The notes below the pieces were generated by a model. The model ran no database searches, was not told the origin of the DNA, and worked only from the letters and a program-made list of their open reading frames with translations. A DNA stretch of 64,000 nt from contig JAQUYL010000016.1 in assembly GCA_028691845.1 (NCBI GenBank), positions 1-64,000 of the forward strand. The letters are read 5' to 3'. Position numbers and translations under genes: made by a program. This DNA comes from Opitutaceae bacterium (lineage in GTDB: Bacteria > Verrucomicrobiota > Verrucomicrobiia > Opitutales > Opitutaceae). Shown here piece by piece: positions 17,523-27,350 of this stretch (the stretch's first letter is position 1; every line of letters begins with the position of its first letter).

Positions 17523-17547
17523 CCCCGCACCGGATTCCGGTGCGGGG
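17523..17547 (-). terminator. Intrinsic terminator or attenuator just before the tandem PstS start
   Basis: Perfect 11-bp stem CCCCGCACCGG with a 3-nt loop; on the minus strand it is followed by CTTTTT. It lies only 28 bp upstream of the tandem PstS start codon. It would end transcription arriving from the exported-protein and PstS genes at 17970-19669, or act as an attenuator if the PstS transcript starts further upstream. Confidence 0.7.
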
Positions 17548-17615
17548 TCAAAAGCTTCTTTTCGCTGGGGACTACAGTGGTTTAAAAAACTTCGTGGCCG
17601 TGTCCTGCCGCTGAA

Positions 17616-17669
17616 GCGCGGGCGACCCGCCCGCGAGGCGGGTCCGATGCCGCGGCGGGTCGCCGCGGC
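17616..17669. repeat. REP-like GC-rich palindrome (second family)
   Basis: GCGCGGGCGACCCGCCCGCG (17616-17635) is largely the inverted copy of CGCGGCGGGTCGCCGCGGC (17651-17669), with the common core GGCGACCCGCC. It lies in the 17552-17969 spacer and does not resemble the RAYT-linked REP. No gene product is visible here. Confidence 0.6.
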
Positions 17670-17715
17670 TCCAGTCATTACGATGCGGTCTTCCTCAGGC
17701 CTCTCGGCCACAGTT

Positions 17716-17802
17716 TTACTTAAACCGCTGTAATCCGGCCCGGCGCAGAACAAAGCGGACGAATTCCTTCTGCGCGGAAGGGGGCGGAGGCTTGGCAAGC
17801 AC
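17716..17802 (-). pseudogene. Fossil C-terminus of a third PstS-like gene
   Basis: Reading the minus strand from 17802 gives 28 residues, VLAKPPPPSAQKEFVRFVLR-RAGLQRFK, then TAA. This matches the KEF-x-x-FVLSREGQ terminus shared by the two neighbouring PstS-type proteins (KEFLSFVLSREGQ, EEFIRFILSKEGQ), including the proline-rich lead-in. Nothing resembling the rest of such a protein precedes it; a perfect 17-bp hairpin (17816-17852) starts 14 bp upstream. It is best explained as a remnant of a deleted paralogue. Confidence 0.7.
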
Positions 17803-17815
17803 ATCGATTAATGCG

Positions 17816-17852
17816 TGGTCCGCATGGCATCGGTTCGATGCCATGCGGACCA
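17816..17852. repeat. Perfect 17-bp inverted repeat with 3-nt loop
   Basis: TGGTCCGCATGGCATCG (17816-17832), GTT, then its exact complement (17836-17852). There is no U-tract on either side, so it is not a terminator. It abuts the PstS fossil and may mark the deletion boundary. The remaining sequence to 17969 shows no gene. Confidence 0.8.
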
Positions 17853-17969
17853 GTGACGACGGGGAGATGCTTAGCGTGGCCGCCGTTCTACGGCACCTAT
17901 CCGGCAGCGTTGCAGTCTGGATATAGCGAGCAATGCTTGCCGCGAGACACGCAACGCTGACCGGGGGGC

Positions 17970-18479
17970 TTATTGGATTGGCTGGAAAAGTGCCGCGAGA
18001 CTGGGGGTGGCCCGGGCCATCTCGTTCCGCATCGCCACCGCGCGCATGTAATACGGATATTCGCTGTCGCCCGTTTTGAAGCCCTTGAAGATGAAGCAGG
18101 CAGTCCCGATGACGTTGCCGGAGGCATCCTGCAGGGGAATCATCACTTCAATGACTTCCGGCTCGGCCAGCTTCTGGAAGACAAGGGTCCAGTGCTTTTG
18201 GCTGACCCAATAGTCGTCCTCGGAATCTGGCTTGTTGATGCGGTCATGAGTGCACGCGATCATCTTCTGCTCCTTCTCGCCGGGAGCCACGGCATGCAGG
18301 CCAAGAAACTTAATATCGATATTCTTGAACTTGGCCATCTGCTCGTTGACCAGCTTCTGGGCATGGATCTTGTTATCGGCCGCATTGATCCACCCGGGCT
18401 GCTCTGCGCCTGAAAGAGCGCTGGAGACAAGACCGAGAGCCAGAGTGACAAGAACTAGGGTGACATGAGGTATTTTCAT
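17970..18479 (-). CDS. Exported protein of unknown function, PstS-cluster partner
   Basis: A 169-residue protein with a clear signal peptide (residues 1-24, ending SSALSGA). The mature part has few cysteines and ends in EVMIPLQDASGNVIGTACFI-FKG, a strand-turn-strand pattern reminiscent of PDC/Cache sensory domains (cf. 'pi.D..G.viGv'). That likeness is weak and no domain can be named with confidence. It sits between two PstS-type genes on the same strand, 71 bp downstream of the single-domain one, so a shared role in phosphate binding or sensing at the periplasm is possible. Confidence 0.6.
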   Translation of the reverse strand: MKIPHVTLVLVTLALGLVSSALSGAEQPGWINAADNKIHAQKLVNEQMAKFKNIDIKFLGLHAVAPGEKEQKMIACTHDRINKPDSEDDYWVSQKHWTLVFQKLAEPEVIEVMIPLQDASGNVIGTACFIFKGFKTGDSEYPYYMRAVAMRNEMARATPSLAALFQPIQ

Positions 18480-18550
18480 TTATTTCTGAGTTAGTTAGGA
18501 GTTGTTGGGAACGGAAAGGATAACGCGACTGCCAGCCGGCGGGAGTTCGG

Positions 18551-19669
18551 CTACGGGACAAGCAGCGCGCGGCTGGTCTTGGCCTGTTCGGCTCGCAGCG
18601 GGATGTAGAGCTGCTGGTCGAGGACGCACTGCTGGCCTTCCTTGCTGAGGATGAAGCGGATGAATTCCTCGAGCGCGGGGTTAAGCGGCTTGCCCGGCGC
18701 CTTGTTGACGTTGAGGAAAACAAGCCGGCTGAGCGGATAGTTGGCGAGGGCCACTTCCTCGTAACTTGGCGGGACGAAGGGGCCGCCCGGATCCTTCTGG
18801 AGGGCGATCAATTTGACGTCCTCGCCGACGTAGGCGATCCCGGCATATCCAATCGCATAAGGATCCTTGGCGACCGCCGGGGAGACCGGGAACACGGTTG
18901 GGGTGAAGTTCAAGTCCTCGCGCCATTCCCCGCGCTGGCTGCCGGGCATGAGCACCCGCTGGCGGACAAATTCCTCAAAGCCGTTCCAAGGCTTGATGGC
19001 CCAGACATGAATCGGCTTGTCGGCCCACTCGCCGGTGAGGCCGAGCTGGCCCCATTTGGTGATGGGCGCCAGGCCGCGATGCCGCGTCGTCGACAGAATC
19101 GCATCGAGCTGTGCAAAGGAAATCTTGTCGATCGGATTGTCCTTGTTGACGAAGACCCCGATGGCATCCAGGAAGCCGAAGTGCCGGTAGCTGCCGCCCA
19201 TGATCGGCACGCTCAGCGGAGGGTAGCCGAATTTCTTGGTGAAACCTTCCACGTCGGTCGGGATCAACTCCCGTGAGACGAGGGCGAAGTCACGGTCGCC
19301 TTTCACCAGCTCACCGGCGCCATAGCGGCCGGAATAAGGGGGCGGAACCTCGATCTGCACCTTGGGGTAATATTTCTGGAAGGCCGCGATCCATCTCTTG
19401 GCGACGCCGGGCAGCACATCCGAGCACGCTCCCTTGAAGCTGCCCGAGAGTTCGATGTCCTTGCGCGGCACATAGGCCGGCAGCGCCGGATCGATCGTCG
19501 GCTGGAGAACCTCGGGTGTGGGCAAGGTGCGCCCGTTCTGCCGCCAAAAGGCGGCGTCGGCAGCGGTGGGCGGCTTGGGCGCGGGGGGCCTGGCGTTGGC
19601 GGTCGCAACGAACAGACCGCTGGCGGCAAGTAGCAGGGCGATGGCGGGATTAATTTTGGGTAGGATCAT
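18551..19669 (-). CDS. PstS-like phosphate-binding protein (single domain)
   Basis: A 372-residue periplasmic binding protein. Signal peptide 1-26 (AIALLLAASGLFVATANA). The mature protein has LSGSFKGACSDVL (phosphate-loop region), YYPKVQIEVPPPYSGRYGAG, FALVSRELIPTDVEGF, the cluster-typical KWGQLGLTGEWADKPI, DPYAIGYAGIAYVG and a C-terminal EEFIRFILSKEGQQCV. It is homologous to each half of the tandem protein at 15563-17494. The start at 19669 was chosen for the signal peptide; the frame upstream of it is not conserved-looking. A 23-bp tandem duplication lies right upstream. No permease or ATPase partner is present. Confidence 0.85.
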   Translation of the reverse strand: MILPKINPAIALLLAASGLFVATANARPPAPKPPTAADAAFWRQNGRTLPTPEVLQPTIDPALPAYVPRKDIELSGSFKGACSDVLPGVAKRWIAAFQKYYPKVQIEVPPPYSGRYGAGELVKGDRDFALVSRELIPTDVEGFTKKFGYPPLSVPIMGGSYRHFGFLDAIGVFVNKDNPIDKISFAQLDAILSTTRHRGLAPITKWGQLGLTGEWADKPIHVWAIKPWNGFEEFVRQRVLMPGSQRGEWREDLNFTPTVFPVSPAVAKDPYAIGYAGIAYVGEDVKLIALQKDPGGPFVPPSYEEVALANYPLSRLVFLNVNKAPGKPLNPALEEFIRFILSKEGQQCVLDQQLYIPLRAEQAKTSRALLVP

Positions 19670-19680
19670 ATCAGGATTTG

Positions 19681-19726
19681 GGAGAAAAAGACCGCAGGGT
19701 ATGGGAGAAAAAGACCGCAGGGTATG
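19681..19726. repeat. 23-bp tandem direct repeat upstream of PstS gene
   Basis: A unit containing GAGAAAAAGACCGCAGGGTA occurs twice head to tail, at about 19681-19703 and 19704-19726, with no mismatch. It is 12 bp upstream of the PstS start codon, inside the likely 5' leader or promoter. On the coding strand each copy supplies a TTTTTCTCC stretch. Confidence 0.8.
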
Positions 19727-19903
19727 GGGGCAGGATTTGAACCCTAATATGCGCTCCATTCCTGAATCAAGGCTGAAACCTTGCTTAATAGGAATAAAGG
19801 TTGGTTGGGCGTTTCGGTCCATTGCCTCGGTCGTTCGGCCCGGACCGGAGGGTGCAGGATAGCGCAAGCGCAAGGCCGACCAGTGGCCAACAAAGCTTCG
19901 GCC

Positions 19904-21349
19904 TTATTCGTGAGAGGGGGCGGTCTTCCAGTGGGCCCCTTGCGTCAGCCAATTGCGCAGCAAGGCCGCAATGATGCACCCGGCGAGGGCGAAGAGGCCA
20001 AGCCAGAGCCACATGGCTGCCGGACTGTGCCAGTAGTCGACCTGGTTGGCGATCATGGCCTGCTGCAGGGGCACTTCGGTTCCGTTGACCGCGATTTTTT
20101 CCGGCGACCAATAGGAGAGCATGTCGCCGGAAAACCAGCTCACCACGGTTTTTGCGAGGAACCAGGGGATCATCGAGAGTCCGAGATAGGTGCCCTCCTG
20201 TCCCTTGGGCGCGATGGCGGCGGTATATTCGTAGAGTTTGGGCGACCAAAGGACTTCGCCGATGGTGACGATGACCATGCAAAGGATCGCCATGATGTAA
20301 TGGGCATGGGCGATGCCGGTGCCGAAGATCCGCCAGGGGACGGCCATGGGAAGGAGCGAGATGGCCGACACCATCGAGCCGAAGACAAGCATGTTGAAAA
20401 CCTTGAACTTGTTGGCGAGGGGGATGAACAGGATCAGGCCGATGACGATGCCGATCGGATTGATCATGTTGAGCGCGCCGATGGCGGCGTCGGGTCCGAT
20501 GGTGCGCTCCCAGTATTTCGGCATCAGGAGATAAAGGTAGGTGTAGACTGCGCGCACGCCGAGGATGAGTGCGATGAGAACGAGCAGCCGGAACAACGCC
20601 GGCTCGTGGATGACATCGCGCATGATCTCCAGCGGCTTCTTTCGCACGGGCGTGTCCCCCGGGGTTACCGGGCCTTCGTCCGGTCCGTGGAGTTGTTCCT
20701 CGTTGCGGAGCATCAATTCGCTGAAGAGGAGGCAGAGGACGGCGGTGCCGACGCCCATGGTGAAGATGTGGACATTGGGCACCCGGAGGACGAGGCGCAC
20801 GAAATCGATGGAGTAGCCGCCGGCGGCGGCACCGATGTTCATGAACAGGTACCAAAGATTGAAGCCGGCGCTGCGGGAGCGCTTGGTGGTGTAGCGCTGG
20901 GTCGACGCCTGAAAAATCGTCTGGATGGCAGCCATGAACGGCGCCATGAGCACCAGCAGCACGGCCGCCAGCAGGCCGCGGTGCGGCAGTGCGGGCATCA
21001 GGCCGACGGCCACCATCGCCCCCCGCAGTAGCAGCATCGCCCACATCGACAAACGCAGGGACTGCCGGATGCCCAGCCAGTCGCAAAACATGCCTGACAC
21101 GGTGAGCAGGATGGTGGTGGACGAAGTGAAGAGAGCGATTGTGCGGCCGGCGTTTTGATCGCTCATGCCCAGATCATGAGACAGAAACAGCGAGGCGATG
21201 GTCAGCATCGCAAAGTAAAATGTGCAGTCCAGGAAGTTGACGATCTGGATGCCCCAGTATTCCCTGCGGGTTTCCTTCAGGACGCCGAAATCGCGGAAAT
21301 AAGCGACAATCATTTGTCCCGCTGTTTGGGATGCGACTGGTTCACTCAT
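19904..21349 (-). CDS. MFS transporter, POT/peptide-transporter-like
   Basis: A 481-residue major-facilitator protein with about 12 membrane segments. GMFCDWLGIRQSLRL is the MFS loop 2-3 motif (G-x-x-x-D-x-x-G-x-R), and FNLWYLFMNIGAAAG resembles the second PTR2/POT signature (F-x-x-x-Y-x-x-x-N-x-G). Long cytoplasmic middle loop around NEEQLHGPDEGPVTP. Proton-coupled oligopeptide uptake is the family function, but verrucomicrobial members are uncharacterised. The start at 21349 (MSEPVAS) is preferred over one 30 bp upstream. It is the first gene after the convergent-sized spacer downstream of the TonB receptor. Confidence 0.75.
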   Translation of the reverse strand: MSEPVASQTAGQMIVAYFRDFGVLKETRREYWGIQIVNFLDCTFYFAMLTIASLFLSHDLGMSDQNAGRTIALFTSSTTILLTVSGMFCDWLGIRQSLRLSMWAMLLLRGAMVAVGLMPALPHRGLLAAVLLVLMAPFMAAIQTIFQASTQRYTTKRSRSAGFNLWYLFMNIGAAAGGYSIDFVRLVLRVPNVHIFTMGVGTAVLCLLFSELMLRNEEQLHGPDEGPVTPGDTPVRKKPLEIMRDVIHEPALFRLLVLIALILGVRAVYTYLYLLMPKYWERTIGPDAAIGALNMINPIGIVIGLILFIPLANKFKVFNMLVFGSMVSAISLLPMAVPWRIFGTGIAHAHYIMAILCMVIVTIGEVLWSPKLYEYTAAIAPKGQEGTYLGLSMIPWFLAKTVVSWFSGDMLSYWSPEKIAVNGTEVPLQQAMIANQVDYWHSPAAMWLWLGLFALAGCIIAALLRNWLTQGAHWKTAPSHE

Positions 21350-21617
21350 AGGTGAAAATGCATTCGTGGGATGGCGCACGGCGCCGCGTTGCGGCGAGGC
21401 AGTGCGACACTGATTCGGCTCCGGAGCAAGTCAATGGCGGGCTGGCTGGCGGACCTGGAAGCCGTTTCGCTGCCGAAGAGCGCGGCGTCCGCCGCCACTC
21501 TCCAGCGGATCAGGGCATCCATGCGCCAGGCCGGCCGGGGCCATCCCCCTCCCGGCGGTGCGGCTCCGGAAGGTTAAGCTGTGCCCTTGCCCATTGGTCC
21601 AACCCGCGCCGCTGGGT

Positions 21618-24050
21618 TCAGATTTGGTTGTCGTATTGCAGCGAGTCGTCCTTCGATTTCTTTGACGGCTTGCCAAAATTGTAAATCAGCCCGGCGTAAA
21701 TGACGCGCGCGGTCTTCCGGCGGATGATTTCCTCGTGTAGGATCGGGGTGTCGACGAGAGTCCGCTCCTTGTAGGAATCGAACACGTCTGAAACCGTGAG
21801 GATAAAGGAGGTCTTATTGTCCTGCAATTCATACCGCAGACCGAGGTTGGTCACGAAGGCCGGGTGGCGGTAGCCTTGGGGCGTCAACCGCTTCGCCTTA
21901 TAATTCGTATTGATCTGGAGCATGATGCTTTTCGTCAGGTGCACGTTGGTGTTGAACTTTGCATTCCAGGTAACCGTGGACTTTTTATCGCTGAACCCGA
22001 GATTGCTCGCATCGATCTGCTCGTAGTAGGCATCCGAGCTGAGGTTGATGGTGGCGAGACTGCCGATATTGCTGGAGGCAGCCAATTCCAGGCCCGCCGA
22101 ACGGTTGGTCGCGAGGTTTTCCTTCGTGGTCAGCAGCGTAGTACGGTCGATATAGCGGGCGACGTCGGTAAAGCCGTGGTACAGGTGGCGGTAATAGAGC
22201 GCGGCCAGGTATGTCGTCTCGTTGTTCCTGTACTGAATTCCCGTCTCAATGGAATGGATGTCCTCGGGCTTCAGATGCGGATTGCCGGCCTTCAGGTTAT
22301 AGGGATCCTGATATTCGGGGAACGGGTTCAGATCGTCGCCCTCGGGCCGCCGGACGCGGCGGCTGTAATTCAACTGCAGCTGGCAGGAGTCCGTCAGATT
22401 GTAGGTCAGATGCAGGGTGGGGAAGAGGCGGAAGTAGTCGTTGCTGTTGACGGTCTGGGTGGCTACCTGGTTGGAGTCGACGAACGCTTTCTCAACCCGC
22501 AGCCCACCGAGAAGACCGAAGCTGCCGACGGGCCGGCCGTAGGTCGTGTAAAAGGCATGGATGGCTTCGTCGACGAGGAAACGGTTGGTTGCCGTCGAAT
22601 CAACGGCCCATGCTTGGGCCGCAGGATCAAAGAAGGTGCCGATATAATCCATGTCGCTTTTATTCCCCAGCCGGCTGTACCCCGCCTCAATCTTCGAGTC
22701 GTCGCCCAATGGGTGAACGTATTCGGCGATGGTTTCCGTGCTCGTGTTATTCTCCCGGATCAGAGCGTTGTCGTACGTGGTCGGGGCCAGCGGGGCATGG
22801 TAGATGTTCGCGTAATGGTTGTCCTCCTGCTCCGTCTCCTCCCCGTGCCTCAGCTCGAGGTTCAGCTCCCGGCCATTCTGCGGGAAGCTGTGCTGGTACA
22901 GCGTCGTCAATTCCACCTCCTTCTCAAACTCGGGATCAGTCTTGGTCCGGTCGTAGCTGCTAGTGATGACGCCGGCGTCGTCGCGGGAGATGTTGGTCTG
23001 GATGGCGTGGTGGTGCGACGTCCGGTAGTTGTAATTTATCGCGGCGCCGAGCTTGTTCCGGTCGTCGAGGGTGTAGTCCACGCCGGCCTGGGCGATGCGA
23101 GACAGGGGCCGTGAGGTCTCGCGGGTCAGCTGGTCCGTGAAGACGACCTTGCCGGTGTCGGCATCGACATGCCAGCGGCTGTTCTCGTAATAACGCGGAC
23201 GACTATCCTGCCGGAGGCTGAAGTTGCCGTAGAGGTTGTATTTGCCGGGATTAAAATTGGCGTTCACGCCGCCGCTGTAGCGGCGATTGGTGCCGCCGGT
23301 GACACGGACGCTGCCCGAGTATCCCACCTCGCGTTTGTGCTTGAGGACGATGTTGATGATTCCAGCGGTGCCGTCCGGCTTGTATTTGGCCGACGGATTG
23401 GTGATCACCTCAATCCTCTCGATCGAATCGGCCGGCATCTGCTCGAGCACCGCGGCACGGTTCGCTCCCATGAGCGTGGAGGATTTGCCGTTGATCAGAA
23501 TCAGGACGCTTTCGGAACCGCGCAGGCTGACGTTGCCCTCGATGTCGACCTCCACCGAGGGGATGTTCTGCAGCAGGTCGCTGGTCGAGCCCGACAGGCT
23601 CTGGAGGTCCAGGCCGACATTGTAAACCTTGCGGTCGATTGAATTGAGAAAGGCTTCCTGCCGGGCAACCACCTCGAACTTGTCCATCGTCACGACGACG
23701 GCGCCCGCGAGGTCCAGCCGGCCGAGATTTTGCCAGCGGTGGGATGCGTCCACGGTGAAATAGGGCGTCGACTGGTTGCCGGATCCGGGGGTGCCATATA
23801 CCAGCCGGTATTCGCCGTATGGCACGCCTTTCAGCTCGAAGGCTCCGCTGTCGTCCGATACGGAGGTCTGTGCGATCTTGTCCCCGATTTTATTCCTCAG
23901 GACCAGGGTGGCCGTGCCGATGGGCCGGCCGGTTTTTTTGTTGAACACAAAGCCGATGACCGTGCCGTTCTCCGTTTTTTGGGCCAGAAGGGGGATCGTG
24001 CCGAACAGGCACAGGACGATGAGGACACGAGCGAGCTGCCATTGAATCAT
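21618..24050 (-). CDS. TonB-dependent outer-membrane receptor with carboxypeptidase-regulatory N-domain
   Basis: An 810-residue outer-membrane protein. Signal peptide (VLIVLCLFGTIPLLAQ), then a carboxypeptidase-regulatory-like domain at about 30-110 (TVIGFVFNKKTGRPIGTATL, GAFELKGVPYGEYRL), a plug domain (LLQNIPSVEVDIEGNVSLRG, then ILINGKSS), and a long beta-barrel domain ending in YNFGKPSKKSKDDSLQ. The barrel is of the type found in Bacteroidota-style OMP_b-brl_3 receptors. Such proteins import siderophores, glycans or other large nutrients with TonB energy. No SusD or TonB gene is nearby, so the ligand is unknown. Start chosen at 24050 for the signal peptide. Confidence 0.88.
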   Translation of the reverse strand: MIQWQLARVLIVLCLFGTIPLLAQKTENGTVIGFVFNKKTGRPIGTATLVLRNKIGDKIAQTSVSDDSGAFELKGVPYGEYRLVYGTPGSGNQSTPYFTVDASHRWQNLGRLDLAGAVVVTMDKFEVVARQEAFLNSIDRKVYNVGLDLQSLSGSTSDLLQNIPSVEVDIEGNVSLRGSESVLILINGKSSTLMGANRAAVLEQMPADSIERIEVITNPSAKYKPDGTAGIINIVLKHKREVGYSGSVRVTGGTNRRYSGGVNANFNPGKYNLYGNFSLRQDSRPRYYENSRWHVDADTGKVVFTDQLTRETSRPLSRIAQAGVDYTLDDRNKLGAAINYNYRTSHHHAIQTNISRDDAGVITSSYDRTKTDPEFEKEVELTTLYQHSFPQNGRELNLELRHGEETEQEDNHYANIYHAPLAPTTYDNALIRENNTSTETIAEYVHPLGDDSKIEAGYSRLGNKSDMDYIGTFFDPAAQAWAVDSTATNRFLVDEAIHAFYTTYGRPVGSFGLLGGLRVEKAFVDSNQVATQTVNSNDYFRLFPTLHLTYNLTDSCQLQLNYSRRVRRPEGDDLNPFPEYQDPYNLKAGNPHLKPEDIHSIETGIQYRNNETTYLAALYYRHLYHGFTDVARYIDRTTLLTTKENLATNRSAGLELAASSNIGSLATINLSSDAYYEQIDASNLGFSDKKSTVTWNAKFNTNVHLTKSIMLQINTNYKAKRLTPQGYRHPAFVTNLGLRYELQDNKTSFILTVSDVFDSYKERTLVDTPILHEEIIRRKTARVIYAGLIYNFGKPSKKSKDDSLQYDNQI

Positions 24051-24293
24051 GCCCAAGCCTACCCGTGGACGTAGAGTTGAACCTGTACGGGGCATGACAT
24101 AATTGTCATCTTTCCCTGGGCGTGCGGCGGCACGGGTTGGGGCGTCGATTTCAATGTCTGCCCTGATGCCACCAATGGGGGGTACCCTCCGGGGCAATGT
24201 GCGCAGCCGGCTCGGTCTTCCCATCCCGGTGCGTGCCCGGCTGCCAGTTGCAGCTCTTGCCACCCGCTTCCCCAGGGCGGGGCGAGGGCGCGA

Positions 24294-25262
24294 TCAGCGA
24301 CTGCTGGCTGAAAGGCTGAAAACTTCCCTGGAGGCATAGGGCGCGGCGCCGGCCTCCGACGGGCGGGGAAGCGTAATCGTGATTCGCGTCCCCACTCCAA
24401 GTCCGGACCGGATCCACATGCGGCCGCCGAACTGCTTGGTGACAAGGAATGCCTTGGTTAGTCCCAGGCCGCCGCCCATCGTGCGCACCTTTTGGACGTT
24501 GCTGCCGCGCACCCCGAAGTGCACGACTCGCTGGATTTCATCCGGCGGGATGCCGCAGCCGGAATCCTGGACGACGAAGCGCAGTTCCTTGTCCGACTCG
24601 CACAGACCTACATTGATCGTCCCCCCGGGTGCGGTGTATTTGCGGGCGTTGGCGATGAGATCGCGCATCACGTCCTTGAAAAGCAGCGGAAGGGAGACGA
24701 TGGAACTGCGAGCGCCCTCAACCACGAAATCGACATAATAATCGAGGGATTGCTGCAGCGCCAGGTTGTAGATGATGCGGAAGCGGCCGTGGCTGTTCTT
24801 CTCGATGGCGGCAAAGACCTCCTGAAAATCCATCCGCAACCTGTCGATGGGGATTTCGATCCATTTGCCCGGCTCACTGGCGCGGGTCAGGATCTCCTGG
24901 GCGCGCACCTCGAGGATGTGAAACACGCTCCGGATGTTCTCCAGTGATTCTCGGATCTCGGGACTGGCCTCCCGGGAGGGGAAGCGGGCGGATTGGGCAG
25001 CGATTTCATTGAGGATGAATTGCTCCTCCTCCCGCACCCGGGCGGCAAATCGCAGCGCGGCCGCTGTGTCGGAAAACGATGCTTTCACCCGTCCGCAGAC
25101 CGCCAGGCTTTCGCGCAGCAGATCGGGATCGTCAGCCAGCTCCTGGCCGATCAGCATGGTTTCACCCTGGAGAACATTCAGAATGTTCAGCAGCGAGTGC
25201 ATATTGAGCAACGAAAGCTCACCGGGCTTCAGCGGTGGAACTTCGGTGATTTCAATTTCCAT
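24294..25262 (-). CDS. Soluble sensor histidine kinase
   Basis: A 322-residue kinase without transmembrane segments. The C-terminal HATPase_c domain is clear: N-box MRDLIANARKYTAPGG, G1 box VVQDSGCGIPPDEI, G2 box TMGGGLGLTKAFL. The phosphoaccepting helix is atypical; the best candidate histidine is H22 in LLNMHSLLNILNVLQGE, followed by a long helical stretch. Start chosen at 25262 (MEIEITEVPPL), because the preceding 54 residues of the longer frame show no domain. The first of four two-component proteins on the minus strand between here and 30882. Its response regulator is not fused. Confidence 0.8.
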   Translation of the reverse strand: MEIEITEVPPLKPGELSLLNMHSLLNILNVLQGETMLIGQELADDPDLLRESLAVCGRVKASFSDTAAALRFAARVREEEQFILNEIAAQSARFPSREASPEIRESLENIRSVFHILEVRAQEILTRASEPGKWIEIPIDRLRMDFQEVFAAIEKNSHGRFRIIYNLALQQSLDYYVDFVVEGARSSIVSLPLLFKDVMRDLIANARKYTAPGGTINVGLCESDKELRFVVQDSGCGIPPDEIQRVVHFGVRGSNVQKVRTMGGGLGLTKAFLVTKQFGGRMWIRSGLGVGTRITITLPRPSEAGAAPYASREVFSLSASSR

Positions 25263-25497
25263 TGGTATGAGGGAGTAGGTCCAACCGGCTTCCATTTCGG
25301 CTATGCGGTCAAGCGTGCCGTTGGGCGGTTCGGTTAGACCAGTGCAGATAGCAGAATAGCCCCTGCAATAAAAGACGGATAATTTTACGTGCAGGCTGAC
25401 AGGGAAGGCGGCGTCGCGTCCCACCGCTGGTGCAATCGCGGCAATCCAGCCCTGGGGGATGGACAGACCGAAGGCTCACTGACATGCGAGGTCGAGG

Positions 25498-27345
<1,848 letters not shown>

Positions 27346-27350
<5 letters not shown>

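Noticed and set aside
19725-19745. T-arm-like GGATTTGAACCC, possible tRNA
   Set aside because: T-stem does not pair properly and no matching acceptor or anticodon arm lies within 75 bases on either strand.
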